From positions 248,001-312,000 of the forward strand of contig NZ_JAJIRT010000001.1 of assembly GCF_025717675.1 (NCBI RefSeq): 64,000 nt of DNA. Direction: 5' to 3'. How positions within the stretch are numbered: position 1 is the first letter of the stretch; each line of letters begins with the position of its first letter. The notes beneath the pieces were generated by a model. It saw only the letters and a list, made by a program, of their open reading frames with translations, did not search any database and was not told where the DNA came from. The position numbers were made by a program, and so were the translations under genes. This DNA comes from Paucibacter sp. DJ2R-2 (GTDB lineage: Bacteria > Pseudomonadota > Gammaproteobacteria > Burkholderiales > Burkholderiaceae_C). Positions 52,782-61,786 of this stretch are shown here, one piece after another.

Positions 52782-54142
52782 GCACAAGAAACCGTTCGCC
52801 CATGCCAGCACAAGAACGCCTCTGCCCCGCCGTGCTGATCAGCGCGCCCTCCTCGGGCTCGGGCAAGACCAGCGTCACCGCGGCCATCGCCCGCTGGCAC
52901 CGCAGCCAGGGTCAGCGCGTGCGCGTGTTCAAGACCGGGCCGGACTACCTTGACCCCATGGTGCTGGAGCGCGCGAGCGGCCATCCGGTCTACCAGCTGG
53001 ACCTGTTCATGGGCGGCCTGGCCCATTGCCGCGCCTTGCTGGCCCAGGCGGCGGCTGAGGCCGACCTGATCCTGGTCGAGGGTGTGATGGGCTTGTTCGA
53101 CGGCGACCCGAGCAGCGCCGATCTGGCCGCCGCCTTCGGCCTGCCGGTGCTGGCCGTGATCGATGCCTCGGCCATGGCCCAGACCTTTGCCGCCCTGGCC
53201 ACCGGCTTGCAGCGCTACCGCAGCGACATCAAGCTTTGCGGCGTGGTGGCCAACCGCGTGGGCAGCCCCGGCCATGGCCAGATGGTGGCGCAAGGCCTGC
53301 CGGACGATCTGCCCCTGGCCGCCGCCCTGTTGCGCAAGCCAGAGCTGAGTCTGCCCGAGCGCCACCTGGGCCTGGTCCAGGCCATGGAGCTGCCCGAGCT
53401 GGACAGCCAACTGGACGCTTGGGGCCAGGCCTGGGGCGATGCCCTGCGCCACGAGTTCGAATGGCCGCGGGTGCGCTTCGATCTGCAAGAACCCCTCTGG
53501 CCCGCGAGCGAGGTGTCGCCGCAAGCCCTGGCTGGCCGGCGCATCGCTGTCGCGCAAGACGCCTGCTTCTCCTTCATCTACCCGGCCAATCTGGACTGTC
53601 TGCGTGCACTTGGCGCCGACGTGATCACCTTCTCGCCGCTACAGGGTCAGGTCTTGCCCGACTGCGATGCACTCTGGCTGCCCGGTGGCTACCCCGAGCT
53701 GCACGCGCCCGCCCTGGCCGCCCACCCGAGCTTCTTCGCCTCGCTGCGCCAGCACTTGGCGAAGGCCAAGCCCCTGCTGGCCGAATGTGGCGGCATGCTC
53801 TGTCTGCTCGACAGCCTGGCCGATGCCGAGGGCCAGGTGCATCCCATGGCCGGCCTGATGCCCGGGCAGGCGCGCATGCAAAAGCGACTGGCCGCGCTCG
53901 GCCTGCAAGCCCTGGATTGGCCCGAGGGCCCGCTGCGCGGCCACAGTTTTCATCACTCGACGATGGACACCGCGCTGGCTCCAACAGCCATGGCCAGCAA
54001 CCCCAATGCCAAGACCGGCAGCCGCACGGCCGAAGCCCTGTACGCACAAGGTTCGCTGCGCGCCAGCTATGTGCACCATTACTTCCCCTCCAATCCGGCG
54101 GCCGTGGCTGCCTTCTTCTCATCGGCCACCGGCCCACGCTGA
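52778..54142 (+). CDS. cobB: Cobyrinate a,c-diamide synthase (CobB/CbiA)
   Basis: A 454-aa protein from the ATG at 52778. N-terminal ATP-dependent domain (LISAPSSGSGKTSVTAAIAR, FKTGPDYLDPMVL, VEGVMGLFDGDPSSADLA) and a C-terminal class I glutamine amidotransferase domain (LPGGYPELHAPALA, catalytic Cys in LLAECGGMLCLLDSL, and GHSFHHSTMD). It amidates cobyrinic acid (or its hydrogenobyrinic form) at the a and c side chains. Its presence implies corrin-ring synthesis or salvage of incomplete corrinoids; ring-building genes are not in the window. Confidence 0.95.
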   Translation: MSTRNRSPMPAQERLCPAVLISAPSSGSGKTSVTAAIARWHRSQGQRVRVFKTGPDYLDPMVLERASGHPVYQLDLFMGGLAHCRALLAQAAAEADLILVEGVMGLFDGDPSSADLAAAFGLPVLAVIDASAMAQTFAALATGLQRYRSDIKLCGVVANRVGSPGHGQMVAQGLPDDLPLAAALLRKPELSLPERHLGLVQAMELPELDSQLDAWGQAWGDALRHEFEWPRVRFDLQEPLWPASEVSPQALAGRRIAVAQDACFSFIYPANLDCLRALGADVITFSPLQGQVLPDCDALWLPGGYPELHAPALAAHPSFFASLRQHLAKAKPLLAECGGMLCLLDSLADAEGQVHPMAGLMPGQARMQKRLAALGLQALDWPEGPLRGHSFHHSTMDTALAPTAMASNPNAKTGSRTAEALYAQGSLRASYVHHYFPSNPAAVAAFFSSATGPR

Positions 54143-54144
54143 GC

Positions 54145-54714
54145 ATGGACATCATTGCGCCCCCTGTTGACCGCGAACGCGTCATCCCCACGGCCGAGCG
54201 CCGCGGCCTGATCCTCGTCCACACCGGCGACGGCAAGGGCAAGAGCACGGCCGCCTTCGGCCTGGCCCTGCGCGCCCACGGCCGCGGCAAGGCGGTCAAG
54301 ATCTACCAGTTCATGAAAGTGCCCAGCGCCCGCTTTGGCGAGCACCGCCTGTTCGAGCAGCTCGGTGTGCCCATCGAAGGCCTGGGCGATGGCTTCAGCT
54401 GGAAGAGCCGCGACCTGGAGCACAGCGCCCAGCTGGCCCGCGATGGCTGGGCGCGCGCCGCCGCAGCAATAGCCGCGGGCGAGCATTTCCTGGTCGTGCT
54501 GGACGAGATCATGTACCCGCTGCGCTACGGCTGGCTGCCGCTGGAGCCGGTGCTGCAAGCCCTGCGCGAACGGCCGGCCCATGTCCATGTGGTGCTGACC
54601 GGACGTAACGCGCCGGACGAGCTGATCGAGCTGGCCGACACCGTGACCGAGATGACGCTGGTCAAGCACCACTTCAAGGCGGGAGTGCCGGCGCAAAGAG
54701 GCATCGAGGACTGA
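54145..54714 (+). CDS. cobO: Cob(I)yrinic acid a,c-diamide adenosyltransferase (CobO/BtuR)
   Basis: A 189-aa protein with the CobO P-loop LVHTGDGKGKSTAAFGLALR, YQFMKVPSARFGEHR, FLVVLDEIMYPLRYGWLPLE and the ending VKHHFKAGVPAQRGIED. It attaches the adenosyl group to cobalt. Two bp after cobB. Confidence 0.95.
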   Translation: MDIIAPPVDRERVIPTAERRGLILVHTGDGKGKSTAAFGLALRAHGRGKAVKIYQFMKVPSARFGEHRLFEQLGVPIEGLGDGFSWKSRDLEHSAQLARDGWARAAAAIAAGEHFLVVLDEIMYPLRYGWLPLEPVLQALRERPAHVHVVLTGRNAPDELIELADTVTEMTLVKHHFKAGVPAQRGIED

Positions 54715-54803
54715 GGCAGGACCGAGGGCCAGCCCTGCGGCTGGACCGACGCCTGCCGAAGAGCGCCCCGCTTGCAAGCGGAGCGTCCAACAAGAAGGAC
54801 AAA

Positions 54804-55754
54804 ATGACCACCAACATGGCCTGGCTGCTGCCGCTGGCGTTTGCCTTCGCCCTGGCGATCGATCGCCTCTGCGGCGAACCGCCGCTGTGGGCGCATCCGG
54901 TGGTGGCCATGGGCAAGTACCTGGGCCTGTTCACGGAAGTGCTGGCACGGCAGCCGGCGGGCCTGGCTTTTGTCGGCGGCGCCTTGGCCTGGTGCTTGGG
55001 CGGGGCGGCCTGCATCGCCCTCGCTGCCGGGCTGGAGACGCTGCTGATCACGCAGCTGCAAGCCTGGCAGAGCGGCACGCGCCTGCTGCTGGCCGCCGCC
55101 CTGCTGGGCCTCTTGCTCAAGCCCTTGCTGGCCTGGCGCATGCTGCGCGAAGAGGTGGCGGCCGTCGAGGCGGCCCTGGCCGAGTCGCTGCCGGCCGGGC
55201 GGGCGCGGCTGGCGCGATTGGTCAGCCGCGACACCACCCAGCTGAGCGAGGCCGAGGTGCGCGAGGCCGCGCTGGAAACCCTGGCCGAGAACCTCAATGA
55301 CTCGGTGGTGGCGCCCCTGTTCTGGGCCATGATCGCCGGCCTGCCCGGCGCGGCGCTCTACCGCTTTGCCAACACGGCCGATGCCATGTGGGGCTACCGC
55401 GACCGGCGCGAATGGTCGGGCAAATGGGCGGCACGCGCCGACGATGCCCTGTCCTGGATTCCCGCACGCCTGACGGCCCTCGGTATGCTGCTCGGCCGGC
55501 CCAAGCTGTGGCTGGCACTCCTCAGTCAGGCACGCCGCACGCCCTCGCCCAACAGCGGTTGGCCCATGGCGGCCCTGGCCCTGCGCCTGGGCCTGAGCCT
55601 GGGCAAGCCCGGGGTCTACCGCCTCAACCCTGCAGGGCGCGCGCCGCAGCGTGGCGATCTGGCGCCGGCCCTGGGCCTGGCGCGCTGGAGCCTCCTGCTC
55701 AACGCAGGCCTGCTGGCACTTGGCGCGGCCTGGCTGCGTGGCGGCTTGTCATGA
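54804..55754 (+). CDS. cbiB: Adenosylcobinamide-phosphate synthase CbiB
   Basis: A 316-aa polytopic membrane protein: AFALAIDRLCGEPPLWAHPV, VSRDTTQLSEAEVREAALET, LAENLNDSVVAPLFW, then FANTADAMWGYRDRREW and the SPNSGWPMAALA motif, all CbiB/CobD hallmarks. It joins aminopropanol (phosphate) to adenosylcobyric acid. Starts 89 bp after cobO, the largest gap in this run. Confidence 0.95.
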   Translation: MTTNMAWLLPLAFAFALAIDRLCGEPPLWAHPVVAMGKYLGLFTEVLARQPAGLAFVGGALAWCLGGAACIALAAGLETLLITQLQAWQSGTRLLLAAALLGLLLKPLLAWRMLREEVAAVEAALAESLPAGRARLARLVSRDTTQLSEAEVREAALETLAENLNDSVVAPLFWAMIAGLPGAALYRFANTADAMWGYRDRREWSGKWAARADDALSWIPARLTALGMLLGRPKLWLALLSQARRTPSPNSGWPMAALALRLGLSLGKPGVYRLNPAGRAPQRGDLAPALGLARWSLLLNAGLLALGAAWLRGGLS

Positions 55755-56821
55755 GCGCCGCGCTCCCTTTCATCCCCGAGCATGGCGGCGCCGACAGCGG
55801 CCCGACGCCGCGCCATGATTTCTCCAGCAATGCCAGCCCCCTGGGCCCGCCGCCGACGCTCTGGCAGGCGGTGCTGGATGCCGACCGCAGCCGCTACCCC
55901 GATCCGCAGTACTGCGCCCTGCGCCAGCGCCTGGCTGCGGCGCACGGCCTGGAAGACGGCGAACGCGTGCTGCCGGCCTCGGGCGGGGCCGAGGCGATCC
56001 GGCGCCTGAGCCTGGCGGCCCTGCGCGCCGGCCTGCGCCATGTCTGGCTGCCCAGCCCCGGCTTTGCCGACTACGAGGCCGCAGCCCTGGCCCTGGGTCT
56101 GCAGGTGCACCGTTATGCAGCGAGCCAGGATTTGGTCCAGGGCCTGGGCCGGCAAGAAGACGGCTTGCCCTGCGCTGCGCCGGCCCTGGTCTGGGTCTGC
56201 GACCCCTGCAACCCGACGGGCGCAAGCTTCAGCCTCGACGAGTGGATGGTGCTGGACCTGGCCTTGCAAGACAGCGCCTCCATCCTGGCCGTGGACCAGG
56301 CTTACGAGCCCTTGCGCCTGGACGGCGCCTGCGCCCTGCCCGCCGACCTGGCCGAGCGAGCCTGGCGCCTGGTCTGCCCCAACAAGGCCCTGGGCCTGAC
56401 CGGCGTGCGCGCCGCCTACCTGATCGCTCCGGCGGCCTGCCCGCTTCATGAGCTCGCCCTGCAGCTGGCGCCCAGCTGGGTGCTGGCCAGCGAGGGCTGC
56501 GCCCTGCTGCAGGCTTGGTGCAAGCCGGAAACTGAGCGCTATCTGAGCCAGGTCAGAGCCCAGCTGCGCGAATGGCGGCAGGATCAGCGCGCGCTGCTGG
56601 CCGAGCTGGGCTGGCAACAGGATGAGACCAACAGCTGCAGCAATTTCTGGCTGACCCGGCCCACGCAGGACAGCGACAGCCTGCTGCGCGCGCTGCGCCA
56701 GCGCGGCATCAAGCTGCGCGATGCCCGCAGCTTCGGCCTGCCGGGCTGGCTGCGCGTCTCGACCCAGCCGCCCAGCGCTCAGGCCGCCCTGCACCAAGCG
56801 ATCAAGGACCTCCCGCAATGA
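55751..56821 (+). CDS. cobD: L-threonine-O-3-phosphate decarboxylase (CobD/CobC aminotransferase family)
   Basis: A 356-aa fold-type I PLP enzyme starting 4 bp inside cbiB. DFSSNASPLGPPPTLWQAVL, then PASGGAEAIRRLSLAALR, VWVCDPCNPTGASFSLDEWM and the PLP lysine in RLVCPNKALGLTGVRAAYLI. It supplies aminopropanol phosphate for CbiB. In Pseudomonas nomenclature it is cobC. Confidence 0.92.
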   Translation: MSAALPFIPEHGGADSGPTPRHDFSSNASPLGPPPTLWQAVLDADRSRYPDPQYCALRQRLAAAHGLEDGERVLPASGGAEAIRRLSLAALRAGLRHVWLPSPGFADYEAAALALGLQVHRYAASQDLVQGLGRQEDGLPCAAPALVWVCDPCNPTGASFSLDEWMVLDLALQDSASILAVDQAYEPLRLDGACALPADLAERAWRLVCPNKALGLTGVRAAYLIAPAACPLHELALQLAPSWVLASEGCALLQAWCKPETERYLSQVRAQLREWRQDQRALLAELGWQQDETNSCSNFWLTRPTQDSDSLLRALRQRGIKLRDARSFGLPGWLRVSTQPPSAQAALHQAIKDLPQ

Positions 56822-58317
56822 CGCCCCAAAAAGAACAACAACAAAAAGCCGCCAAGGCGGTGATGGTGCTGGGCACCACCAGCGGCGCAGGCAAGAGCTG
56901 GCTGGCCACGGCCCTATGCCGCTACTACGCCCGCCAGGGGCTGAAGGTCGCACCCTACAAAGCCCAGAACATGAGCAACAACGCCCGGGTGGTACCCGGC
57001 CTGAACGGCCGCCTGGGCGAGATCGGCAGCGCCCAGTACTTCCAGGCCCTGGCCGCGCGGCGCACGCCCGAGGTGCGCATGAACCCGGTGCTGCTCAAGC
57101 CCGAGGCGGACACGAAATCCCAGGTCATCGTGCTCGGCGAGGTGGACCCGGTGCTGACCGAATGGCCCTGGCGCGAACGCAGCGAGCAGCTCTGGCTGCG
57201 CGCCCGGCCGCCCCTGCACGAGCTGATGGCCGAGAACGATGTGGTGGTGATCGAGGGCGCGGGCTCGCCGGCCGAGATCAATCTGCACAGCAGCGACTAC
57301 GTGAACATGCGCACCGCACTGGAGGTGAACGCCGCCTGCCTGCTGGTGACCGACATCGACCGCGGCGGCGCCTTTGCCCACCTCTACGGCACCCACCAAC
57401 TGCTGCCCGCGCATGAAAGCGCGCTGATCCGAGGCTTTGTGCTGAACCGTTTCCGTGGCGATGCCCGCCTGCTGGCCCCGGGGCCGGAGCAGTTGCAGGC
57501 GCTGACCGGCGTGCCCACGATGGCCGTGCTGCCCATGTGGCGCGGCCACGGCCTGCCGGAAGAGGATGGAATCTATGACGACCGCCCCACCGGCAGCGGC
57601 CAGGCACGCCTTCGCATCGCCGTCATCGCCTACCCGCGCCTGTCCAATCTCGACGAATTCCAGCCCCTGCGCAGCCTGCCCGGCGTGGGCCTGAACTGGG
57701 CGCGCAGCCCGGCCGAGCTGGAGGGCGCCGACTGGATCATCCTGCCCGGCTCCAAGGCGGTGGCGGCCGATCTGGCCTGGTTGCGCGCCCAGGGCCTGGA
57801 CCTGCCCATCGCCCAGCATGCCGCCGCCAGCAAGCCGGTGCTGGGCATCTGCGGCGGCCTGCAGATGCTGGGCGAAAGCCTGCTCGACCCGCATGGCCTG
57901 GACGGCAATGCGCCGGGCCTGGGCCTGCTGCCCTTGGTCACGCAGTTCGAACGCGACAAGCTCTTGCGGCCCTGCGATCTGCGCTTTGCCGAGCTCGAAG
58001 GGCCATGGGCCCCACTGAGCGGCGTGGCCGCCGGCGGCTACGAGATCCACCACGGCCGCACCGTCCAGCACCCCAGCCTAGCGCCGGCCCAGGTGGCCTT
58101 GCGCAACGAGGCGGGCGAGGCCATTGGCTGGCGCGAAGGTTCGGTGCTGGGCCTCTACGCCCACGGTCTGTTCGAGCAGGACACGGTCTTGCGCGCCCTC
58201 TTCGGCCAGAGCCTGCCCGGACTGGATGCAGTCTTCGACGGCCTGGCCGACTACATCGAACAGCATTTCGAGCCCGGCGCCTTGATGGGCCTGCTCCAAG
58301 ACAGGTCTGCGCCATGA
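56818..58317 (+). CDS. cobQ: Cobyric acid synthase CobQ/CbiP
   Basis: A 499-aa protein: N-terminal MVLGTTSGAGKSWLATALCR, YKAQNMSNNARVVPG, LKPEADTKSQVIVLG, VIEGAGSPAEINLHSSDYVN, and a C-terminal glutamine amidotransferase domain with Cys in PVLGICGGLQMLGESLLDP and His in GGYEIHHGRT. It amidates the b, d, e and g carboxyls to give adenosylcobyric acid. 4-bp overlaps on both sides. Confidence 0.96.
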   Translation: MTPQKEQQQKAAKAVMVLGTTSGAGKSWLATALCRYYARQGLKVAPYKAQNMSNNARVVPGLNGRLGEIGSAQYFQALAARRTPEVRMNPVLLKPEADTKSQVIVLGEVDPVLTEWPWRERSEQLWLRARPPLHELMAENDVVVIEGAGSPAEINLHSSDYVNMRTALEVNAACLLVTDIDRGGAFAHLYGTHQLLPAHESALIRGFVLNRFRGDARLLAPGPEQLQALTGVPTMAVLPMWRGHGLPEEDGIYDDRPTGSGQARLRIAVIAYPRLSNLDEFQPLRSLPGVGLNWARSPAELEGADWIILPGSKAVAADLAWLRAQGLDLPIAQHAAASKPVLGICGGLQMLGESLLDPHGLDGNAPGLGLLPLVTQFERDKLLRPCDLRFAELEGPWAPLSGVAAGGYEIHHGRTVQHPSLAPAQVALRNEAGEAIGWREGSVLGLYAHGLFEQDTVLRALFGQSLPGLDAVFDGLADYIEQHFEPGALMGLLQDRSAP

Positions 58318-59105
58318 GCCACCCCGAACGCATCGCCTGTCTGTCCACCGAGGCCGTGGACACGCTCTACCGCCTCGGTGCGCAAGCGCGCATCGCCGGC
58401 ATTTCCGGCTACACCGTCTACCCGCCCGAGGCGCGCCAAGAGAAGCCCAAGATCAGCGGCTTCACCACCATGAAGCTGGAGAAGATCCAGGCCGTTCAGC
58501 CGGATCTGGTGATCGGCTTTTCGGATCTGCAAAAACCGCTGCTGGCGGAATGCGAGGCCGCCGGCCTGACCACGCTCAGTTTCGACCACCGCGATCTGGC
58601 CGGCATCCACGCCATGGTGCGCGCCCTCGGCGCCCTGGTCGGCCACGAGCCCCAAGCCGAGCAGCTCTGCGCCAGTCTGGAAGCCACGCAGGATGAGATT
58701 GCTGCCATTGGCCGCCAGCTGCCGCGCCGGCCGCGCGTCTGCTCCGAGGAATGGGACGAGCCGCTGATCATGGGCATAGGCTGGGTCAGCGAGATCATCG
58801 AACTGGCCGGCGGCGAGGATGTGTTCGCCGACCGCGCCCGCGCCAGCCTGGCGCGCGACCGCATCGTCAGCCCCGAGGAGGTGCTGGCCCGTCGGCCCGA
58901 GCTGATTCTGGGCAGCTGGTGCGGCAAGCGCTTCGTGCCCGACAAGGTGCTGGCCCGGCCTGGCTTCGCCGCCCTGGGCGCACGCCTGATCGAAATCAAA
59001 TCGGCCGACATCCTGGCCCCCGGCCCCACGGCCATTGAACGCGGCGCCCGCCAGGTGCAAGCCGCCCTGCAATCCCTGTTTCAAGACCCCACAGAAAATC
59101 CATGA
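58314..59105 (+). CDS. Corrinoid-binding-protein-like (BtuF fold) without signal peptide
   Basis: A 263-aa protein of the helical-backbone metal receptor fold: RIACLSTEAVDTLYRLGAQA, IAGISGYTVYPPEARQEKPK, KLEKIQAVQPDLVIGFSDLQ, GWVSEIIELAGGEDVFADRA. It starts MSHPERIACLST with no signal sequence, so by sequence it stays in the cytoplasm, unlike the BtuF at 50018. Such genes recur in proteobacterial cobalamin clusters; their job (cytoplasmic corrinoid carrier or sensor) is not settled. It sits between cobQ and cobT with 4-bp overlaps. Confidence 0.8.
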   Translation: MSHPERIACLSTEAVDTLYRLGAQARIAGISGYTVYPPEARQEKPKISGFTTMKLEKIQAVQPDLVIGFSDLQKPLLAECEAAGLTTLSFDHRDLAGIHAMVRALGALVGHEPQAEQLCASLEATQDEIAAIGRQLPRRPRVCSEEWDEPLIMGIGWVSEIIELAGGEDVFADRARASLARDRIVSPEEVLARRPELILGSWCGKRFVPDKVLARPGFAALGARLIEIKSADILAPGPTAIERGARQVQAALQSLFQDPTENP

Positions 59106-60148
59106 CCATGGCCGAGCACCTGATCCCCGACATCGCCTCCCTGCAAGACCTGACCCTCGCCACCGCTCTGCAGGCCCGCATCGACGGCAAGACCAAGCCC
59201 TTGGGTGCCCTGGGCCAGTTGGAAACCCTGATGCTGCGCCTGGGCCTGATCCTGGGCAGCGAGACGCCGCAGCTCAAAAGCCCGCAGATGATGGTGTTCG
59301 CCGGCGACCACGGCCTGGCGCGACGCGGCGTGTCGGCCTACCCCAGCGATGTGACCTGGCAGATGGTCGAGAACTTCCTGGCTGGTGGTGCCGCCATCAG
59401 CGTGCTGGCGCGCCAGCACGGCCTGGCCCTGAGCGTGGTCGACGCCGGCGTGGCCCACGACTTTGCGCCGCGCGAAGGCCTGATCATCGCCAAGATCGCC
59501 CACGGCACACGGGACGCCTCGGCCGAAGCGGCCATGAGCATCGACCAATGCGCCACCGCCATCGCCGCCGGCAAGAACCTCTTGCGCAGCAAGCCGGGCA
59601 ATGCCCTGCTGCTGGGCGAGATGGGCATTGGCAACACTTCGAGTGCCGCCCTGCTGCTGGCCCGGCTGCAAGGCCTGCCGGTGGCCGACTGCACCGGCCG
59701 GGGGACAGGTCTTGACGACGCCGCCCTGGCGCGCAAGGTGGCGGTGCTGCAAGAGGTGCTGGACCTGCATGCCGAGGCCCAAGCGCCACTCCAGGCCCTG
59801 GCGGCCTTCGGGGGCTTCGAGATCGCCATGATGGTGGGTGCGGTGCTGCAGGCGGCGCTGGAGCGCCGGGTCATCGTCGTCGACGGCTTTATCGCCAGCA
59901 GCGCGGTGCTGGTGGCCGCACGCCTGCAGCCGGCCGTGCTGGAGCGTTGCATTTTTGCCCACCGCTCCAATGAAAACGGCCATCGCCTGATGCTGGAAGC
60001 TCTGCAGGCCGAACCCCTGCTCGACCTGGGCCTGCGCCTGGGCGAGGGCTCGGGCGCGGCCCTGGCCTGGCCGCTGCTGGAGTCCGCCTGCAAGATTCTG
60101 GCGGACATGGCAAGCTTTGCCTCGGCCGGAGTCAGCGAACAGCGCTGA
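59102..60148 (+). CDS. cobT: Nicotinate-nucleotide-dimethylbenzimidazole phosphoribosyltransferase CobT
   Basis: A 348-aa protein: TKPLGALGQLETLMLRLGLI, MMVFAGDHGLARRGVSAYPS, LLLGEMGIGNTSSAALLLAR, GRGTGLDDAALARK and the catalytic-Glu region LRLGEGSGAALAWPL. It makes alpha-ribazole phosphate for the lower ligand. It ends the tightly overlapped run; the next gene starts 81 bp later. Confidence 0.96.
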   Translation: MTMAEHLIPDIASLQDLTLATALQARIDGKTKPLGALGQLETLMLRLGLILGSETPQLKSPQMMVFAGDHGLARRGVSAYPSDVTWQMVENFLAGGAAISVLARQHGLALSVVDAGVAHDFAPREGLIIAKIAHGTRDASAEAAMSIDQCATAIAAGKNLLRSKPGNALLLGEMGIGNTSSAALLLARLQGLPVADCTGRGTGLDDAALARKVAVLQEVLDLHAEAQAPLQALAAFGGFEIAMMVGAVLQAALERRVIVVDGFIASSAVLVAARLQPAVLERCIFAHRSNENGHRLMLEALQAEPLLDLGLRLGEGSGAALAWPLLESACKILADMASFASAGVSEQR

Positions 60149-60228
60149 TATCCCTAGCCAAAGTCCTGTTTACTTGAGGGCCGCAGTGGCCATAATCAGG
60201 CCAGCCACGCTGCACCAGGACACGCGCC

Positions 60229-61779
60229 ATGACGGATTTGGTTTTTGCTGACGAGAGCCCCGAGCTGGATACCGACGGCAACGCCCCCAAGCCGCTGGAG
60301 CCCTGGGTGGTGATGATCGTCGACGACGATGTGGCGGTGCACCAAGTCACCCAGCTGGTCATGGCCGATTTCGAGTTCAGCGGCCGCCGCCTGCAATTCC
60401 TGGATGCCTACAGCGGCGCCGAGGCGCGCGAACTGCTGCAGACGCGGCGCGACATCGCTCTGATCCTGCTCGATGTGGTGATGGAGTCCGAACACGCCGG
60501 CCTGGACCTGGCCCGCTACATCCGCGAAGAGTTGGACAACCACCATGTGCGCATCGTGCTGCGCACCGGCCAGCCCGGCCAGGCGCCCGAAGAGCATGTC
60601 ATCAAGAGCTATGACATCAACGACTACAAGGAAAAGACCGAGCTAACCAAGCGCAAGCTGATCACGGTCTTCTACGCGGCGCTGCGCAGCTACCGCGACA
60701 TCATGATCATCGAGCAATCGCGCCTGGCCCTGCGCCGCTCGATCGACGCCATCACTCGCATCTACGACTCACACAATCTGCGACGCTTTGCCTCGGCCGT
60801 GCTGGAGCAAGCCGCCCATTTGCTCGGTTATGAAGCACAGGGTTTGTGCGCCAGCCGGGTGGCGGCCTACGCGGCCTCGCACATCGAAGGCCGGCTCAAG
60901 GTCCTGGCCGCCACCACCGAATACTCGCGCCTGCTGGTGGACGAGGAAATCGGCAATCTGCCGGCCGAGGTGAAGTTGGCCCTGGACCGGGCGCTGGACG
61001 ACCAGATCAGCTCCTTTGACGCCCACCATTTTGTCGGTTACTACCGCAGCAGCAGTGGCAACGAGACCCTGCTCTACATGACCTTCTCCGAGCCGGTGGA
61101 TGCGCAGTCGCGCGAGCTGCTGGAGATCTTCTGCGCCAATGTCGCCATCACCTACGAAGCCTTGTTGCTGCGCGAGGAGATCCAGGACACCCAGCGCTCC
61201 ACCGTCTACATCATCGGCGAGGCGGTCGAACGCCGCAGCAAGGAAACCGGCGCCCATGTGCGCCGCGTCGGCGAGCTGGCCGCCTTGCTGGCCGATCTCT
61301 CGGGCATGCGCAGCAGCGAAATCGAGTTCATGCGCCAGGCCGCGCCCTTGCACGATGTGGGCAAGATCGGCATCCCCGACCGCGTGCTCAACAAGCCCGG
61401 CAAGCTGGACGCCGAAGAGTGGGAGGTCATGAAGACCCACTCCCGCATCGGCTTCGAGCTGCTGAGCAAATCGGACAAGCGCATCCTGCAGCTGGGCGCC
61501 ATCATTGCCCACGAGCACCATGAGCGCTGGGACGGCCAGGGTTACCCGCGCGGCCTGCTTGGCGAGCAGATCCACATCGCCGGCCGCATCGTCGCCCTGG
61601 CCGATGTGCTGGACGCCCTGGTCAGCCGCCGCTGCTACAAGGAAAGCTGGAACTTCGAGGAGGCGCTGGCCTATGTACAGGAGCAGGCCGGCCAGCAGTT
61701 CGACCCCGATCTGGTGGCCAAGCTGATGGCCAACCTTCCGGCCGTCAAGGACATCTACGTCCGCTATCCGGATTCCTGA
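60229..61779 (+). CDS. HD-GYP response regulator with DUF3369 (c-di-GMP phosphodiesterase)
   Basis: A 516-aa protein. Receiver domain (about 20-150: VVMIVDDDVAVHQVTQLVM, acceptor Asp in ALILLDVVMES), a DUF3369 middle part (about 170-320: LYMTFSEPVDAQSRELLEIF) and a C-terminal HD-GYP domain with LHDVGKIGIPDRVLNKPGKL, AIIAHEHHERWDGQGYPRGL and IVALADVLDALVSRRCYKES. The H-D, H-H and GYP motifs are complete, so c-di-GMP hydrolysis is expected. It forms a pair with the kinase gene 7 bp downstream and interrupts the cobalamin cluster between cobT and cobS. Confidence 0.93.
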   Translation: MTDLVFADESPELDTDGNAPKPLEPWVVMIVDDDVAVHQVTQLVMADFEFSGRRLQFLDAYSGAEARELLQTRRDIALILLDVVMESEHAGLDLARYIREELDNHHVRIVLRTGQPGQAPEEHVIKSYDINDYKEKTELTKRKLITVFYAALRSYRDIMIIEQSRLALRRSIDAITRIYDSHNLRRFASAVLEQAAHLLGYEAQGLCASRVAAYAASHIEGRLKVLAATTEYSRLLVDEEIGNLPAEVKLALDRALDDQISSFDAHHFVGYYRSSSGNETLLYMTFSEPVDAQSRELLEIFCANVAITYEALLLREEIQDTQRSTVYIIGEAVERRSKETGAHVRRVGELAALLADLSGMRSSEIEFMRQAAPLHDVGKIGIPDRVLNKPGKLDAEEWEVMKTHSRIGFELLSKSDKRILQLGAIIAHEHHERWDGQGYPRGLLGEQIHIAGRIVALADVLDALVSRRCYKESWNFEEALAYVQEQAGQQFDPDLVAKLMANLPAVKDIYVRYPDS

Positions 61780-61786
61780 GGCCGCC

